The notes: generated from the sequence alone by a model not told the origin. A DNA stretch of 64,000 nucleotides from Bacillus methanolicus (GCF_028888695.1 NZ_PNFF01000004.1:1-64000), one strand, 5' to 3'; shown: positions 34,833 through 44,612, counted from the stretch's first letter. A program made the numbers and translations.

Positions 34833-34964
34833 TTAAAAGAAGCAAGAACAACCTACAATAATTAATAGAACAAACAATACGACGATTAAAGCAAAGTTAA
34901 AGCGGCCGAAACCTCCGTAGCCGTAACCACCGTAACCTTTACATCCGCAACCACAGAAACCCAT
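34833..34964 (-). CDS. YjcZ-family sporulation micro-protein with Gly/Tyr/Cys-rich head
   Basis: 43 aa: [20 protein letters not shown] then [20 protein letters not shown] and CFF. GGAGGTGAGCTATT gives a strong start. The longer Gly-rich head is typical of several family members. Transposon B lies 33 bases upstream, so its native promoter may have been separated from it. Confidence 0.85.
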   Translation of the reverse strand: MGFCGCGCKGYGGYGYGGFGRFNFALIVVLFVLLIIVGCSCFF

Positions 34965-35357
34965 AATAGCTCACCTCCTTTTGCAAGCCTTATTATGGGG
35001 TCCCACCAACAAAACGCGGAAAACATACGCTAAGCAAATTTCGACATGAAAAAAGCCGATTTTTCCTACGCTAAAGGAAATATCGGCTTTTATTTTATAT
35101 GTTAACTTTTGTAAATTCCCCAAAATATACTTGTCTACGATAGCATAACATTTTGTTAAAGAGGAAGAATTAAAAAAAGATCGTTAGTTAGTTCAGGGAG
35201 TATTTTTATGTCAACTTCTTCAGCATTATACTTAGATTTTAGAATGTTATCTATCTGATTCAAACTGGATTTATTAGGTATATTTAATTATTTATATTTC
35301 TTATTAGCTTCTTTTTCATTATACCCATATAGTGCCAGTGATTTGCGAAAGTTTAAA

Positions 35358-35410
35358 GGAAACGACAGTATCGGTCACGAATATAATTTGTCGCTGTTAG
35401 TTTCGTTTCC
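35358..35410. repeat. Inverted repeat of unknown role within transposon B
   Basis: GGAAACGA (35358-35365) and TCGTTTCC (35403-35410), with further internal complementarity (CAG...CTG, CGAC...GTCG), make a roughly 53-bp interrupted palindrome in a gene-free stretch. Confidence 0.4.
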
Positions 35411-35436
35411 GAAGTCAACGCCATTAAATATGGCTC

Positions 35437-35542
35437 CTAACACTCTAGCACGATTTGAGATTTAAACTCTGATGTGTATCGTTTTTTGTTCATGAACCTA
35501 CTTTAACATCTCCTCATTTCGTGTCTAGTTTTATGGGGTCCA
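35437..35542 (-). pseudogene. 5' stub of another IS3-family element
   Basis: On the minus strand the terminal repeat TGGACCCCATAAAACTAGAC (35542-35523) is followed by AGGAG and MNKKRYTSEFKSQIVLEC-stop. That is the first 18 codons of an IS3-family orfA. The rest of the element is absent. Confidence 0.7.
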
Positions 35543-35630
35543 TTATAAAAGTTCCCACCAAAATTTACAAAATGAAATAAGCTGACTAGAAAAAGTCGCT
35601 TTTAACGATCTTTTAAGTCAGCTTTTAAAA

Positions 35631-36824
35631 CTAGTTTTTCACTATAAAATCAAGTAAATGGCTATTTTCTACCGGAATCTCGTACAGAAGGTTAAATTCT
35701 TGATTATCAATTACAAGGACACTTTCACTTTGTTCATTTACTCTAAGTATATAAATTTCCTTTTTATCATTGTCTTTGTATAAAATTCTATAATTACTAT
35801 TTGACTCAATATAGTCCCTTTTTAAAGGCTGAAATTTAGGCTTCTCTTCAAAAGTCATTATCCCTAAAATAGAACCTTTAGTCTGGCTATATAAGCTGAA
35901 TAACGCTTTATTCATGTTTAATAATAACGGAGGACTTTCTTCCATATAAAAAATATCCTGTTCAGACATTTCAGTAAAGGGTTCATGTATATTATATTGA
36001 AAGTTTTTATCATATACAAATATTTTTCCGAAATCCCCCAAAATAAATGCATTTTCTTCGGTAGAGTAAATAGGTGTTAAGTCTGTAGCCTCAGCTGGCA
36101 ATTTGTATTCAACATTTTGATTCTGTAAATCAATAACTCCTAATCCAGAATTTTCATATTCATTATTTTCATTAACTTGCCCACTGGTGCCGTAAAGAAT
36201 TTTATTGTTAAACTTCAAAAGAGGAGACCATTTAGGAGCATGACCATATTCAGTTTCAAAGCTTTTTTTAGTAGAGTAATTGGAAATTGATACGTTAAAT
36301 TCATTAGTATCAGCTTGAATATTTTGATCACCAGTTTTATGAGAAACAAGAGTCTGGAATATGGTATCATCCCCATAATGCATGATATGGTCAACGCCGA
36401 CCTCATAATCGAAATAGTCAAGGGTAACCTTTTCAAACTTCTTTTTGGTAATATCGTAAGTATAAAAGTAATTATCAATTGTTGGTTCACCAAAAAGAGA
36501 AATGTATAGTTGATTTGGGTTATTTGGTTTTTGGTGAACACTCATTCGTCGAAAATCACTATCTTTTATTTCATATTCACGTACAATATCACCGGTTGTA
36601 GTTACTTCCTTTACAATTGTGTTTTTTTGAGAAATTCTACTATCTGCTGGATAGTACAAAAGGTAATTTTCTCCATCGCTAGAAACAGGTTCAAAATTCT
36701 CAATGCCATGTACAATAATTTTTTCATTTGTATCTAAAGAAACAGTCTTGAAGATAAAATAAACACCCAAAACAATTATTAATATACAAGTTCCTAATAT
36801 CAATGATGCGTATTTTTTATTCAT
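35631..36824 (-). CDS. Membrane-anchored extracellular protein, probable beta-propeller, unknown
   Basis: 397 aa. One N-terminal anchor helix (SLILGTCILIIVLGVYFIF), then an extracellular region of repeated beta-rich blocks with aromatic/Gly spacing (GENYLLYYPADS, DNYFYTYDITKKKFEKVT, ENAFILGDFGKIFVYDKNF, NYRILYKDNDKKEIYILRV), which suggests a beta-propeller. No catalytic motif is seen. It lies 18 bases downstream of the papain-like gene and was presumably co-expressed with it before the ISL3 insertion. Base composition is very AT-rich. A partner or immunity role is a guess. Confidence 0.6.
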   Translation of the reverse strand: MNKKYASLILGTCILIIVLGVYFIFKTVSLDTNEKIIVHGIENFEPVSSDGENYLLYYPADSRISQKNTIVKEVTTTGDIVREYEIKDSDFRRMSVHQKPNNPNQLYISLFGEPTIDNYFYTYDITKKKFEKVTLDYFDYEVGVDHIMHYGDDTIFQTLVSHKTGDQNIQADTNEFNVSISNYSTKKSFETEYGHAPKWSPLLKFNNKILYGTSGQVNENNEYENSGLGVIDLQNQNVEYKLPAEATDLTPIYSTEENAFILGDFGKIFVYDKNFQYNIHEPFTEMSEQDIFYMEESPPLLLNMNKALFSLYSQTKGSILGIMTFEEKPKFQPLKRDYIESNSNYRILYKDNDKKEIYILRVNEQSESVLVIDNQEFNLLYEIPVENSHLLDFIVKN

Positions 36825-36842
36825 AATTCTCCTTAAAAAGAA

Positions 36843-37692
36843 TTAGATTTTTCCTGGAAGTGTCGTACCCCAATCCTTTATAACGCGCGTGTTCGCGTCC
36901 AATAAGATATCACTAGGGATTACCGCCAAAAGACCATCAATATAAAAGGCTCTTGAAGATTGGAGGTTATAACCAACACTATCCCATTGTGCATTTGTTA
37001 GTTTAGAACAATACCATTTATCAGTTGACCATATTGTAGTTTTTAGTGCGTACGGTTCATTTACTTGTTCTAAGCCATAATTAACTGCATTTCTACGTTC
37101 TGTGGTTGTAGCGTTTGTCCCAAGTTTAGTAGTAACTTTTAGTTGTTTAATACCACTGGCCCCTTTCCATAAGTTACTTCTATTCCAATGGTGTACTTTT
37201 GCTCCATTATTTGCAGTTTTAGAAGCTTCTATAACATAATAATCAGTGGTTGATAAGACTGCTGTATGGCCAGTAAAAGACTTTTCGCCTATTGCATTGC
37301 TATTACCAGAACCATAATATAGTATATCTCCATAGCGCCAACTTGTAGCTAGAGTCTGAATACCATTATTAAAGTATGGGGCGGACTTTATATCCAATTC
37401 TCCAAGTTTATCATTTAGTTCGCTATACTCCTCCAAATCATAAAATACATCTGTCTCTAGTGATGTTAGATAGTCTTCAACATCAATATGAATCTGATTC
37501 ACTTGGTTAATAAATTCCTCTTTATTTTCCGGCGTAATTTTAGCAGATAATAAGAGTAATTCATCGATTGTATCAATCTTTTTTTCTAATTCGTTTACAA
37601 TAGAATCTTCTATTGCGGTCACTTCTGCGTAAGCACTATAGGGACTAAGAATAAGTCCAGTAAGTAAACAAGAAATTACGATCTTTTTAAAA
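36843..37692 (-). pseudogene. Secreted papain-like (YiiX/NlpC-P60 superfamily) protein, split from its start by ISL3
   Basis: The frame reads KKIVISCLLTGLILSPYSAY then AEVTAIEDS (signal peptide), an acidic helical segment, and a papain-like domain with RYGDILYY, GHTAVLSTTDYYVIEAS (His) and WYCSKLTNAQW (Cys). The normal start is not in this piece: removing the ISL3 element (37693-39177) and one TTTTAAAA joins it to ATG at 39190, giving MNFKKIVISC... behind GGAGGAGCACGT. A GTG at 37622 lacks the signal peptide. Such enzymes hydrolyse cell-wall amides or other peptide bonds; the substrate is unknown. Confidence 0.8.
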
Positions 37693-39177
37693 GATTCATC
37701 ACCACATTTTGTGATTTAACCCAAAAAATAAGGAAAACACTCACGAATTCCTGGCAATAATGTTAGCGTGACTTAACATAACAGGAGGTTCAAAAGTGTT
37801 TTCCGTATCACTAGATTTGCCAGAATTTGAAGTTGTTAAACAAGTATTTCTTGAAGATTGCAATCTGTTACATGTTGAGAAAAATACGATGGAAGAACGT
37901 TGTACTTTTTGCGGCTTTTTTACCAGTAATGTCCACGACTGGCGGACAAGAAAGGTTCGTGACTTGTCCGTATTAGGTAAGCCCCTTTTCTTATTAGTCA
38001 GAGTGCATAGATACCGTTGTCACAACTGTAATGAGGTATTTTCACAAACATTTGAATCTATCAGTCCTAATAAGCATCAGACCAATCGATACAGAGAATA
38101 TCTGTATCAAATGTGCATTTGCTCTACTATTCAAGAAGTAAGTCGAAAGGAAAAAGTTCCTTATACGACAGTAGAAAGAATTTTTTATTCCATCGCTAAA
38201 GAAAAAGAAATGGAGCATTTAGAACATCTTGATAGTGCTTTAGAAAACAATGAACTAGTCCTTAGCCTTGATGAGATCGCTGTTCGAAAGGGTCACCGAT
38301 ATGAAACCGTTCTAATGGATGCCCAATCCGGCAGTGTTCTTGGTATGGAACATCAACGTAGTTATGATTCTACTCTAACCTTACTCTCCAAGGAGATCCT
38401 GGCTAATAAGTGTGTTCAAACCGTTGTCATGGATATGTGGGATCCCTTTCATAAAGCTGTTAAATCTATATTCCCAGAGGCCTGTATCGTCATTGATAAA
38501 TATCATGTGGTGCAAAAGGTGACACATGCACTTGACCAAGTTAGAAAGAAAACTCCTGGACTAAAAAAGGGACGGTTTAAACTCTTGAAAGGTTCTGAAA
38601 AGTTAACGGCTAATGAAAAACAACAATTAGACGAGATGCTCAAAGAGCATTCAGAATTGTCATATGCCTATTTTCTAAAAGAACTCTTTAGAGAAATATA
38701 CCAAGTGAATGACTATGATACAGCTGATTCACTCTTAGAAGAATGGATTCAACTCGCATGGAGCAGCCCATTTCCTTCATTTCATCAAGTTGCCAAGACG
38801 ATAGAAAATTGGAAGGCACAAATTTTACAATATTTTCTTACACCTTTTACGAATGGCCGGATTGAAGGTACAAACCATAAGATTAAGAACATCAAAAGAC
38901 GTGCTTTTGGCTTCAGAAACCTTGAAAGATTTCGGCTACGTGTATTTTTGGAATGTACAGGTAAAACTTATAAAAATCAGGTTGCTTAACCTTGCCCTCC
39001 ATCAGCTTTCCGCATTGTAGTTGGTAGAATGGAAGCCGTCAAGGAAAGCACTTGACCGCTTCCATTCTACCAACTTAGTGGTCTGCAAGCTGACGAAGGA
39101 GCTACTCTAGATTGAGTATCAATCTTGCTAACTTATTTCCGGAATTGTGTGAACATCACAGAATATGGTGATGAGAC
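37693..39177 (+). mobile_element. ISL3-family element, complete, 8-bp target duplication
   Basis: 1485 bp. Ends are imperfect inverted repeats (left GATTCATCACCACATTTTGT, right on the minus strand GTCTCATCACCATATTCTGT). TTTTAAAA occurs on both sides (37685-37692 and 39178-39185), the 8-bp duplication expected of ISL3. The insertion lies in codons 3-5 of the papain-like gene. Confidence 0.92.
37796..38989 (+). CDS. tnpA: ISL3-family transposase
   Basis: 397 aa. N-terminal zinc-finger (ERCTFCGFFTS, YRCHNCNEVFSQTF) and helix-turn-helix (IQEVSRKEKVPYTTVERIFY). DDE core with SLDEIAVRKGHRYETVLMD, VVMDMWDPFHKAVKSIFPEA and late NGRIEGTNHKIKNIKRRAFG. AACAGGAGGTTCAAAA precedes GTG at 37796. Full-length and apparently intact. 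Confidence 0.93.
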   Translation: MFSVSLDLPEFEVVKQVFLEDCNLLHVEKNTMEERCTFCGFFTSNVHDWRTRKVRDLSVLGKPLFLLVRVHRYRCHNCNEVFSQTFESISPNKHQTNRYREYLYQMCICSTIQEVSRKEKVPYTTVERIFYSIAKEKEMEHLEHLDSALENNELVLSLDEIAVRKGHRYETVLMDAQSGSVLGMEHQRSYDSTLTLLSKEILANKCVQTVVMDMWDPFHKAVKSIFPEACIVIDKYHVVQKVTHALDQVRKKTPGLKKGRFKLLKGSEKLTANEKQQLDEMLKEHSELSYAYFLKELFREIYQVNDYDTADSLLEEWIQLAWSSPFPSFHQVAKTIENWKAQILQYFLTPFTNGRIEGTNHKIKNIKRRAFGFRNLERFRLRVFLECTGKTYKNQVA

Positions 39178-39202
39178 TTTTAAAATTCATACGTGCTCCT
39201 CC
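39178..39202 (-). pseudogene. Detached start of the papain-like gene: ribosome site, ATG and first codons
   Basis: On the minus strand GGAGGAGCACGT (39202-39191), ATG (39190-39188) and AAT, followed by the target duplication TTTTAAAA. Joined to 37684 it yields MNFKKIVISCLLTGLILSPY. Confidence 0.75.
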
Positions 39203-39372
39203 AATCAAACTATTAGTTTTTGTAATTTTTCACAAATCATTATCTTGAGTCGAAAAGCCCCCTCTTATTTTGATATAAAACAAGGTTAGTTTATCATATT
39301 AAACTGTCAAAAATTGTCGTTTTTTGTGAAAGTATAGTTATTTAACAGATATTTCACATTTTAAAAGGTTTC

Positions 39373-39490
39373 TATGTTCAGTTACTCATCAATTAATGAA
39401 CATGTAATTATAAAACTAGTTTTCTGCCTTTCTATACTCAATAATTGTTCATAAACCCTGTAAATAAATCTATGTTCAGATATTACCCTC
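39373..39490 (+). promoter_or_regulatory. Probable res site and tnpR promoter of transposon B
   Basis: ATGTTCA (39373) with TGAACAT (39397), TGTTCAT (39446) and ATGTTCAG (39473) give spaced inverted and direct TGTTCA boxes upstream of tnpR, the usual form of res subsites. Subsite boundaries are not determined. Confidence 0.5.
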
Positions 39491-39542
39491 TAATTAAGTT
39501 ATGTTACAATAAAAACAGAATAATCAAAAAGGGATGAAATAA

Positions 39543-40097
39543 ATGAAGGTAGGGTATGCGCGCGTTTCCACAGGCATTCAAAATTTAGATTTACAACTAG
39601 ATGCGCTTAAAGAACATGGCTGTGAAGAGATATTTACCGATAAGATCAGTGGGGCTAAAGATAAACGACAGGGATTAGAAGATGCTCTCCGTTTTGTTCG
39701 AACTGGTGATACTTTAGTGGTCTGGCGCTTGGATCGATTGGGAAGGAATATGCAGCATCTTATTAAGATTGTCAATGATCTCAATGATCAAGGTGTTAGT
39801 TTTCATAGTCTGCAAGAAAACATTACAATGGACAAGGCTAGCGCTACGGGACAACTTATGTTTCATCTTTTTGCGGCTTTTGCTGAGTTTGAACGAAATC
39901 TTATTCACGAGCGCTCGGCAGCTGGTCGTGCTGCAGCAAGAGCCAGAGGACGATTAGGAGGAAGGCCGGAAAAGTTAGATAAGAAAGAATTAGAAATGTT
40001 AAAGACACTAGTGGCAAGTGGGACACCTATTACAGATATTGCCCAAATGTGGGGAGTTTCACGAACAACCGTTTATCGATACCTAGAAAAGCAATAA
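39543..40097 (+). CDS. tnpR: Serine recombinase, resolvase of transposon B
   Basis: 184 aa. Catalytic Ser in MKVGYARVSTGIQNLDLQLD; VVWRLDRLGRNMQHLIKIV, FAEFERNLIHERSAAGRAAA and RGRLGGRP are Tn3 resolvase motifs. The C-terminal helix-turn-helix reads ITDIAQMWGVSRTTVYRYLE. It resolves cointegrates and probably regulates itself at res. Nine bases separate it from tnpA. Confidence 0.94.
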   Translation: MKVGYARVSTGIQNLDLQLDALKEHGCEEIFTDKISGAKDKRQGLEDALRFVRTGDTLVVWRLDRLGRNMQHLIKIVNDLNDQGVSFHSLQENITMDKASATGQLMFHLFAAFAEFERNLIHERSAAGRAAARARGRLGGRPEKLDKKELEMLKTLVASGTPITDIAQMWGVSRTTVYRYLEKQ

Positions 40098-40106
40098 ACT
40101 AAACTT

Positions 40107-43082
40107 ATGAAGGGACGGGAGGAAATGGCATCAAGGGGAAAGGAACTGCTTACAGCTGATCAAAGAGCAGAATTTGTAAGAATTCCAGCTGATATGACCG
40201 AACGGGAACTAGAGACCTACTATACTTTTTCTCAATATGACATAGAGATTATTAAAAGGCATAGAAGAGATCATAATCGTTTGGGATTTGCTGTCCAATT
40301 ATGTGTACTGCGCTATCCCGGATGGTCTCTCACAGACGTTGAACCTATACCAGATTATATAATCCAATATATAGCTAAACAAATCAATGCTAATCCTGAT
40401 TCTTTTTCTTTATATGCCCAACGCGACCCAACCAAGCATGAACATATGGAAGAAATTCGACAGGTATACGGATATCAGAATTTTTCTGTAAGTACATATC
40501 GGGAATTAGCTCAGTACCTTTTGAAACATGCCCTTCAAAATGGCAATTCCATGTATCTACTTCGAACTGTTCAAGAAGAACTTAGGAAACGAAAAATAAT
40601 TCTTCCTGGAATGACTACAATAGAGAGACTCGTGTGGGAAACTCGTCATAGGGCAGAGGAAAAGATTTTTAAATCCTTAACCGCCACTCTTTCATTGTGG
40701 CAAAAGCATAAATTGGATCAACTTATAGATCCTTTTGTAGAAAGCAGGAAAACCCCATTAGCATGGTTGAGAGAACTTCCCGGCCAATCATCACCTGATG
40801 CCTTTCTAAAAGTAATAGAACGTTTAGAATATATTCGAGAGTTGAAACTGCCATTAAACATAAATGAAGTTCATCCTAATCGATTACTTCAATTATCTCG
40901 CATTGGGGCTCGTTATGAACCCCATTCATTTCGTAGATTTAAAGAAAATAAGAAATATGCCATTCTTATAGCATACCTAGTAACACTAAGTCAGGATTTA
41001 ATTGACCAAGCAATTGAAATTCATGATAGGCAAATGATGATTCTACAATCGAAAGGCCGTAAAACACAAGAGGAAATGCAAAGGGAAAATGGAAAAGCAG
41101 TTAATGAAAAAGTTGTTCATTTTGCAGATATTGGGGCTGCACTTATTCAAGCACGAGATGAAGGACTTGATCCATTTAGCACCATTGAAAAGGTAATGCC
41201 TTGGGATAAAATCGTTACTTCTGTTGAAGAAGCAAAAAAATTAGCTCGACCAATGGATTATGATTACCTTGATTTGCTAGAGAATCGATTTACTTATCTG
41301 AGAAAGTATACCCCTACTCTTCTGAAATCATTAGAGTTTCGTTCTACAAAAGCAGCAGAACCATTATTACGTGCATTAAAAACATTAAACGAGATGAATA
41401 AATCCGGAAAAAGAAAAGTACCAGATGGAGCTCCGTTAGATTTCGTCCCAAAACGATGGGAAAAACATGTGTATGACGAGGAAGGAATTATTAATCGACA
41501 TTATTATGAAATGGCTGCCCTAACGGAATTAAAAAATCATATTCGTTCAGGAGATGTATCTGTAGTCGGTAGTAGGCTCCATAAAGACTTCGAGGAGTAC
41601 CTTGTTCCCAAAGATGAATGGACAACAACCAATTTAAAGGAAACTAGATTGGCAGTTCGTTCATCAGCCGAGGAATATCTTGAAGAAAGAAGGAAGGCTC
41701 TAGCCAAACGCTTTACATGGATTTCAAATAACCTTGATAGTCTTGAAGGAGTAAATATAGAAAAAGCAAACCTTAGAGTGGATCGTTTGGAAAAGAATAC
41801 CCCAGAAGATGCACGAACCTTCAGTTTATCCTTATATAATATGCTTCCAAGAATTAAGCTCACTGATCTTTTAATGGAAGTAGCACACTGGACAGGATTT
41901 GACGAAATGTTAATACACGCTTCCACCAATCGCCCTCCAAAGGGAGAGGAAAAGGTCATTTTGATGGCTGCACTTATGGCAATGGGAACGAATATTGGAT
42001 TGACTAAAATGGCAGATGCTACACCTGGAGTTACTTATCACCAGATGGCCAATGCCGCACAATGGCGATTGTATGATGATGCTATAAATCGAGCACAGGC
42101 AACTTTGGTAAATTTTCAACACAAGCTTGCTCTAGCTTCTTATTGGGGAGATGGCACTACATCTTCATCTGACGGAATGCGAGTACAAGTGGGTGTTTCA
42201 TCGTTGCATGCTGAAGCAAATCCTCATTATGGTACAGGAAAAGGGGCAACCATTTATCGATTTACGAGTGATCAATTTTCATCTTTTTATACTAAAGTCA
42301 TTAATACAAATGCAAGAGAAGCTGTACATGTCATTGATGGACTGCTTCATCATGAAACTGAATTAAATATTGAGGAGCATTATACTGATACAGCTGGTTA
42401 TACCGATCAAGTTTTTGGTTTGAGTCATTTGTTAGGTTTTCGTTTTGCACCAAGACTTCGTGATCTAGCTGATGCTAAACTATACACCATTCAAAAGCCA
42501 AGTGATTTTCCTGACCTAGAAAAATTACTTCGTGGACGGATTAACACAAAGATTATTCAGGAAAACTTTGATGACGTGCTCCGTTTAGCCCATTCGATTC
42601 GAGAAGGAAAAGTGTCTGGTTCGCTGATTATGGGGAAATTGGGGTCATACGCAAGACAAAACAAGCTAGCTACTGCCCTACGAGAAATGGGAAGAATCGA
42701 AAAGACTATTTTTATTTTAGATTACATATCTAATGAAGCTCTACGTAGGCGTATTCAACGAGGATTAAACAAAGGAGAAGCTATGAATGGTTTGGCAAGA
42801 GCATTATTCTTTGGAAAACGAGGTGAATTACGAGAACGAGGACTGCAAGATCAACTTCAACGCGCAAGTGCTTTAAACATTATAATTAATGCCATTAGCG
42901 TATGGAATACCGTATACCTTACCGAAGCAACAAATTTGTTGAAGGAAAAAGGGGATTTGCGAGAATACTTGCTAAAACATATTTCACCCTTGGGATGGGA
43001 GCATATCAATTTTCTTGGTGAATACACCTTTGATATGAGGAAAATAGCTAGTTTAAATTCACTGCGTCCTCTTATTCAATAA
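40107..43082 (+). CDS. tnpA: Tn3-family transposase of transposon B
   Basis: 991 aa, full length. N-terminal GKELLTADQRAEFVRIPADM is the family's typical opening, with DDE regions GDGTTSSSDGMRVQVGVSSL, HYTDTAGYTDQVFGLSHLLG and NKGEAMNGLARALFFGKRGE. ATG at 40107 or 40125 (MASRGKELL) may be the start; GGGAGGAA is only 2 bases from the second, so the first is retained. The C-terminus is nearly the same as the fossil at 7269-7363. Confidence 0.95.
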   Translation: MKGREEMASRGKELLTADQRAEFVRIPADMTERELETYYTFSQYDIEIIKRHRRDHNRLGFAVQLCVLRYPGWSLTDVEPIPDYIIQYIAKQINANPDSFSLYAQRDPTKHEHMEEIRQVYGYQNFSVSTYRELAQYLLKHALQNGNSMYLLRTVQEELRKRKIILPGMTTIERLVWETRHRAEEKIFKSLTATLSLWQKHKLDQLIDPFVESRKTPLAWLRELPGQSSPDAFLKVIERLEYIRELKLPLNINEVHPNRLLQLSRIGARYEPHSFRRFKENKKYAILIAYLVTLSQDLIDQAIEIHDRQMMILQSKGRKTQEEMQRENGKAVNEKVVHFADIGAALIQARDEGLDPFSTIEKVMPWDKIVTSVEEAKKLARPMDYDYLDLLENRFTYLRKYTPTLLKSLEFRSTKAAEPLLRALKTLNEMNKSGKRKVPDGAPLDFVPKRWEKHVYDEEGIINRHYYEMAALTELKNHIRSGDVSVVGSRLHKDFEEYLVPKDEWTTTNLKETRLAVRSSAEEYLEERRKALAKRFTWISNNLDSLEGVNIEKANLRVDRLEKNTPEDARTFSLSLYNMLPRIKLTDLLMEVAHWTGFDEMLIHASTNRPPKGEEKVILMAALMAMGTNIGLTKMADATPGVTYHQMANAAQWRLYDDAINRAQATLVNFQHKLALASYWGDGTTSSSDGMRVQVGVSSLHAEANPHYGTGKGATIYRFTSDQFSSFYTKVINTNAREAVHVIDGLLHHETELNIEEHYTDTAGYTDQVFGLSHLLGFRFAPRLRDLADAKLYTIQKPSDFPDLEKLLRGRINTKIIQENFDDVLRLAHSIREGKVSGSLIMGKLGSYARQNKLATALREMGRIEKTIFILDYISNEALRRRIQRGLNKGEAMNGLARALFFGKRGELRERGLQDQLQRASALNIIINAISVWNTVYLTEATNLLKEKGDLREYLLKHISPLGWEHINFLGEYTFDMRKIASLNSLRPLIQ

Positions 43083-43085
43083 AAT

Positions 43086-43127
43086 TAAAGCCGATATTTC
43101 TTTAGCGTAGGAAAAATCGGCTTTTTT
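43086..43127 (+). terminator. Terminator after tnpA, part of the extended terminal repeat
   Basis: AAGCCGAT (43086) and ATCGGCTT (43117) with an inner TTTCTTTAGCGTAGGAAAA arm, then TTTTTT. The mirror copy lies at 35065-35095 at the other end of the transposon. Confidence 0.7.
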
Positions 43128-43179
43128 CATGTCGAAATTTGCTTAGCGTATGTTTTGCGCTTTTTGTTGGTAGGACCCC

Positions 43180-44252
43180 TAAAAGAAACGATTATCCTGG
43201 CTTTGACGACGCTTCATCGTGTGTTGGGGAAACCAAGACGAATTGATTTCATCGATCAACGGGAGATCGTCATCCGTTTTGCGGAAAACATTTTACACGG
43301 AAAATCTGCTAGTGAAATCGGGAGAGTTATAGAAGAGACGATTTTGGAAATTGAACGTCAGTTAGAACAGGAGAAAAAAGAACAGCCGAAACCAAGCGTC
43401 TTTGAGGCCTTTAAGAAAAAATGGAACACGAAAAAAGAAACGGCTGCTACTGTTGAACAGCCAGTCTGGCGTTTCTCCAAGAAAAAATCGAATCTTTCGG
43501 CACCATATGAAAAGAAAAAGTCGATTTGGGATAATAAATACGTGTATCTTTCTGCTTCGGCACTCGCTTTTGTCATTCTCATTGGAAACTCAACAGGGGT
43601 ATTTGATTTTTCCAAACCTGAAGAAGCAAAAGCTAAACAAGAACAGACAGAAGTCATTCCATCTAGTGAGCTTATCGGTATTTACCGGCAGGCAATTACG
43701 GGAGACAAACAAAAAGCGTTAGATCAATTGGAGCGATTGGGATTTGATAATCTGAGCAAGAAAGACCAAAAAGTGATGTTGAGTTTATATGAAGAGACAG
43801 GACAGCCCGAAAAAGCCATTAAGCTGAAGCCGGAATATGCAGAAAAAGTCGTGAACGACTTAGTTAGTAATCAAAAGTACGACGATCTACGAACGCTGCA
43901 AAGTAAAGTTGATAATCCGGTTGTTAATTTCGAGGTCGCTGTTCTGGATAAGAAGTGGGAAGATGTAATTCAATTAAAAGACAAAGTGAAAATGACCGAG
44001 AGACGGGAAAACCAATTATTAAGCGCATATCTTCATTTGGGAATGGATGAAGCTAAAAGATTGGCTGCGGAATCTCCTGAATTGAGCCAGAAAGTCCAGG
44101 ATTTCGAGATGAAGAAAAAACAAGTCGAGGATTTGAAAATGCAGGTGCAACAGGTGCAAAAAAATGAAAAAGACGTGAAAAAACGTGATGAACAAGTGAA
44201 AAAACTGAATGAACAGATTAAGCAGCTGGAAGCAGCGATCAACAACATCTAA
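43180..44252 (+). pseudogene. TPR-like membrane protein gene, 5' end deleted at transposon B
   Basis: The frame runs from the terminal repeat (MRFLLVGP is transposon-derived) into KETIILALTTLHRVLGKPRR. The visible protein has a basic cytoplasmic part, one membrane helix near YVYLSASALAFVILIGNSTG, a TPR-like helical region (IYRQAITGDKQKALDQLERL, SLYEETGQPEKAIKLKPEYA) and a C-terminal coiled coil (DLKMQVQQVQKNEKDVKKRD). The native start is missing. The family is not recognised; the layout resembles scaffold proteins of plasmid transfer or secretion loci. Confidence 0.6.
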
Positions 44253-44254
44253 AA

Positions 44255-44297
44255 AGTGGAGAGGGGCGATCATTTCACCCTCTCCACTTCTTTTTTG
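44255..44297. terminator. Bidirectional terminator between convergent genes
   Basis: GTGGAGAGGG (44256-44265) and CCCTCTCCAC (44278-44287) are perfectly complementary; TTCTTTTTT follows on the plus strand. It overlaps the 3' end of the minus-strand gene. Confidence 0.8.
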
Positions 44298-44612
44298 GGA
44301 GGCTGGATGTTCATGTCTTTCACGGGTTGCTGCATCCGTTGTATCATATTTTGAATAAACTCTTTATTGATTTTCTTAGGGATGAATCCGATTCGTTCGC
44401 GAAGGATGTTTTCGATGACAAAGCATTTTCTCGTCCAGTACTCATACTCCTTATACGTGTATTGTTCTGCATCGGAAAATTCCTTCGCTCCTTGCTTCAT
44501 CGCCTGAATGAAAATGTACCGGTTGTTATACGTATCTGATCGTTCTTTTCGAGCTAATTTAAGAAGGTAAAGCAATTCGACAGTGGAGAGTTTCATCAGT
44601 TCAGGAGTGGGT
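44270..44612 (-). pseudogene. Zinc-ribbon plasmid gene, 3' part, interrupted by the IS21 element
   Basis: Reads PTPELMKLSTVELLYLLKLA then RKERSDTYNNRYIFIQAMKQ, EYWTRKCFVIENILRERIGF and PKKEVERVK. Deleting the IS21 element and one TGGGT joins it in frame to the 5' part at 47095-47260, giving 167 aa with an N-terminal zinc ribbon. Read alone, ATG at 44596 has no ribosome site. The whole protein is not recognised. Confidence 0.8.

Larger units (their letters stand above)
34997..43179 (+). mobile_element. Tn3-family transposon B, 8.2 kb, no target duplication
   Basis: 38-bp ends at 34997-35034 (GGGGTCCCACCAACAAAACG...ACGCTAAG) and 43142-43179. Similarity between the two ends extends to about 95 bp, including a terminator hairpin. 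Flanks differ (ATTAT left, TAAAA right), and the gene to the right lacks its 5' end, so the outer copies of the target were probably lost by an adjacent deletion or recombination. Contents: IS3 remnant, a membrane protein, a papain-like gene split by an ISL3 element, res, tnpR and tnpA. Confidence 0.88.

Noticed and set aside
43155-43179. Native start of the TPR-like gene at 43155
   Set aside because: This codon lies inside the transposon terminal repeat, so the first eight residues are transposon-derived.
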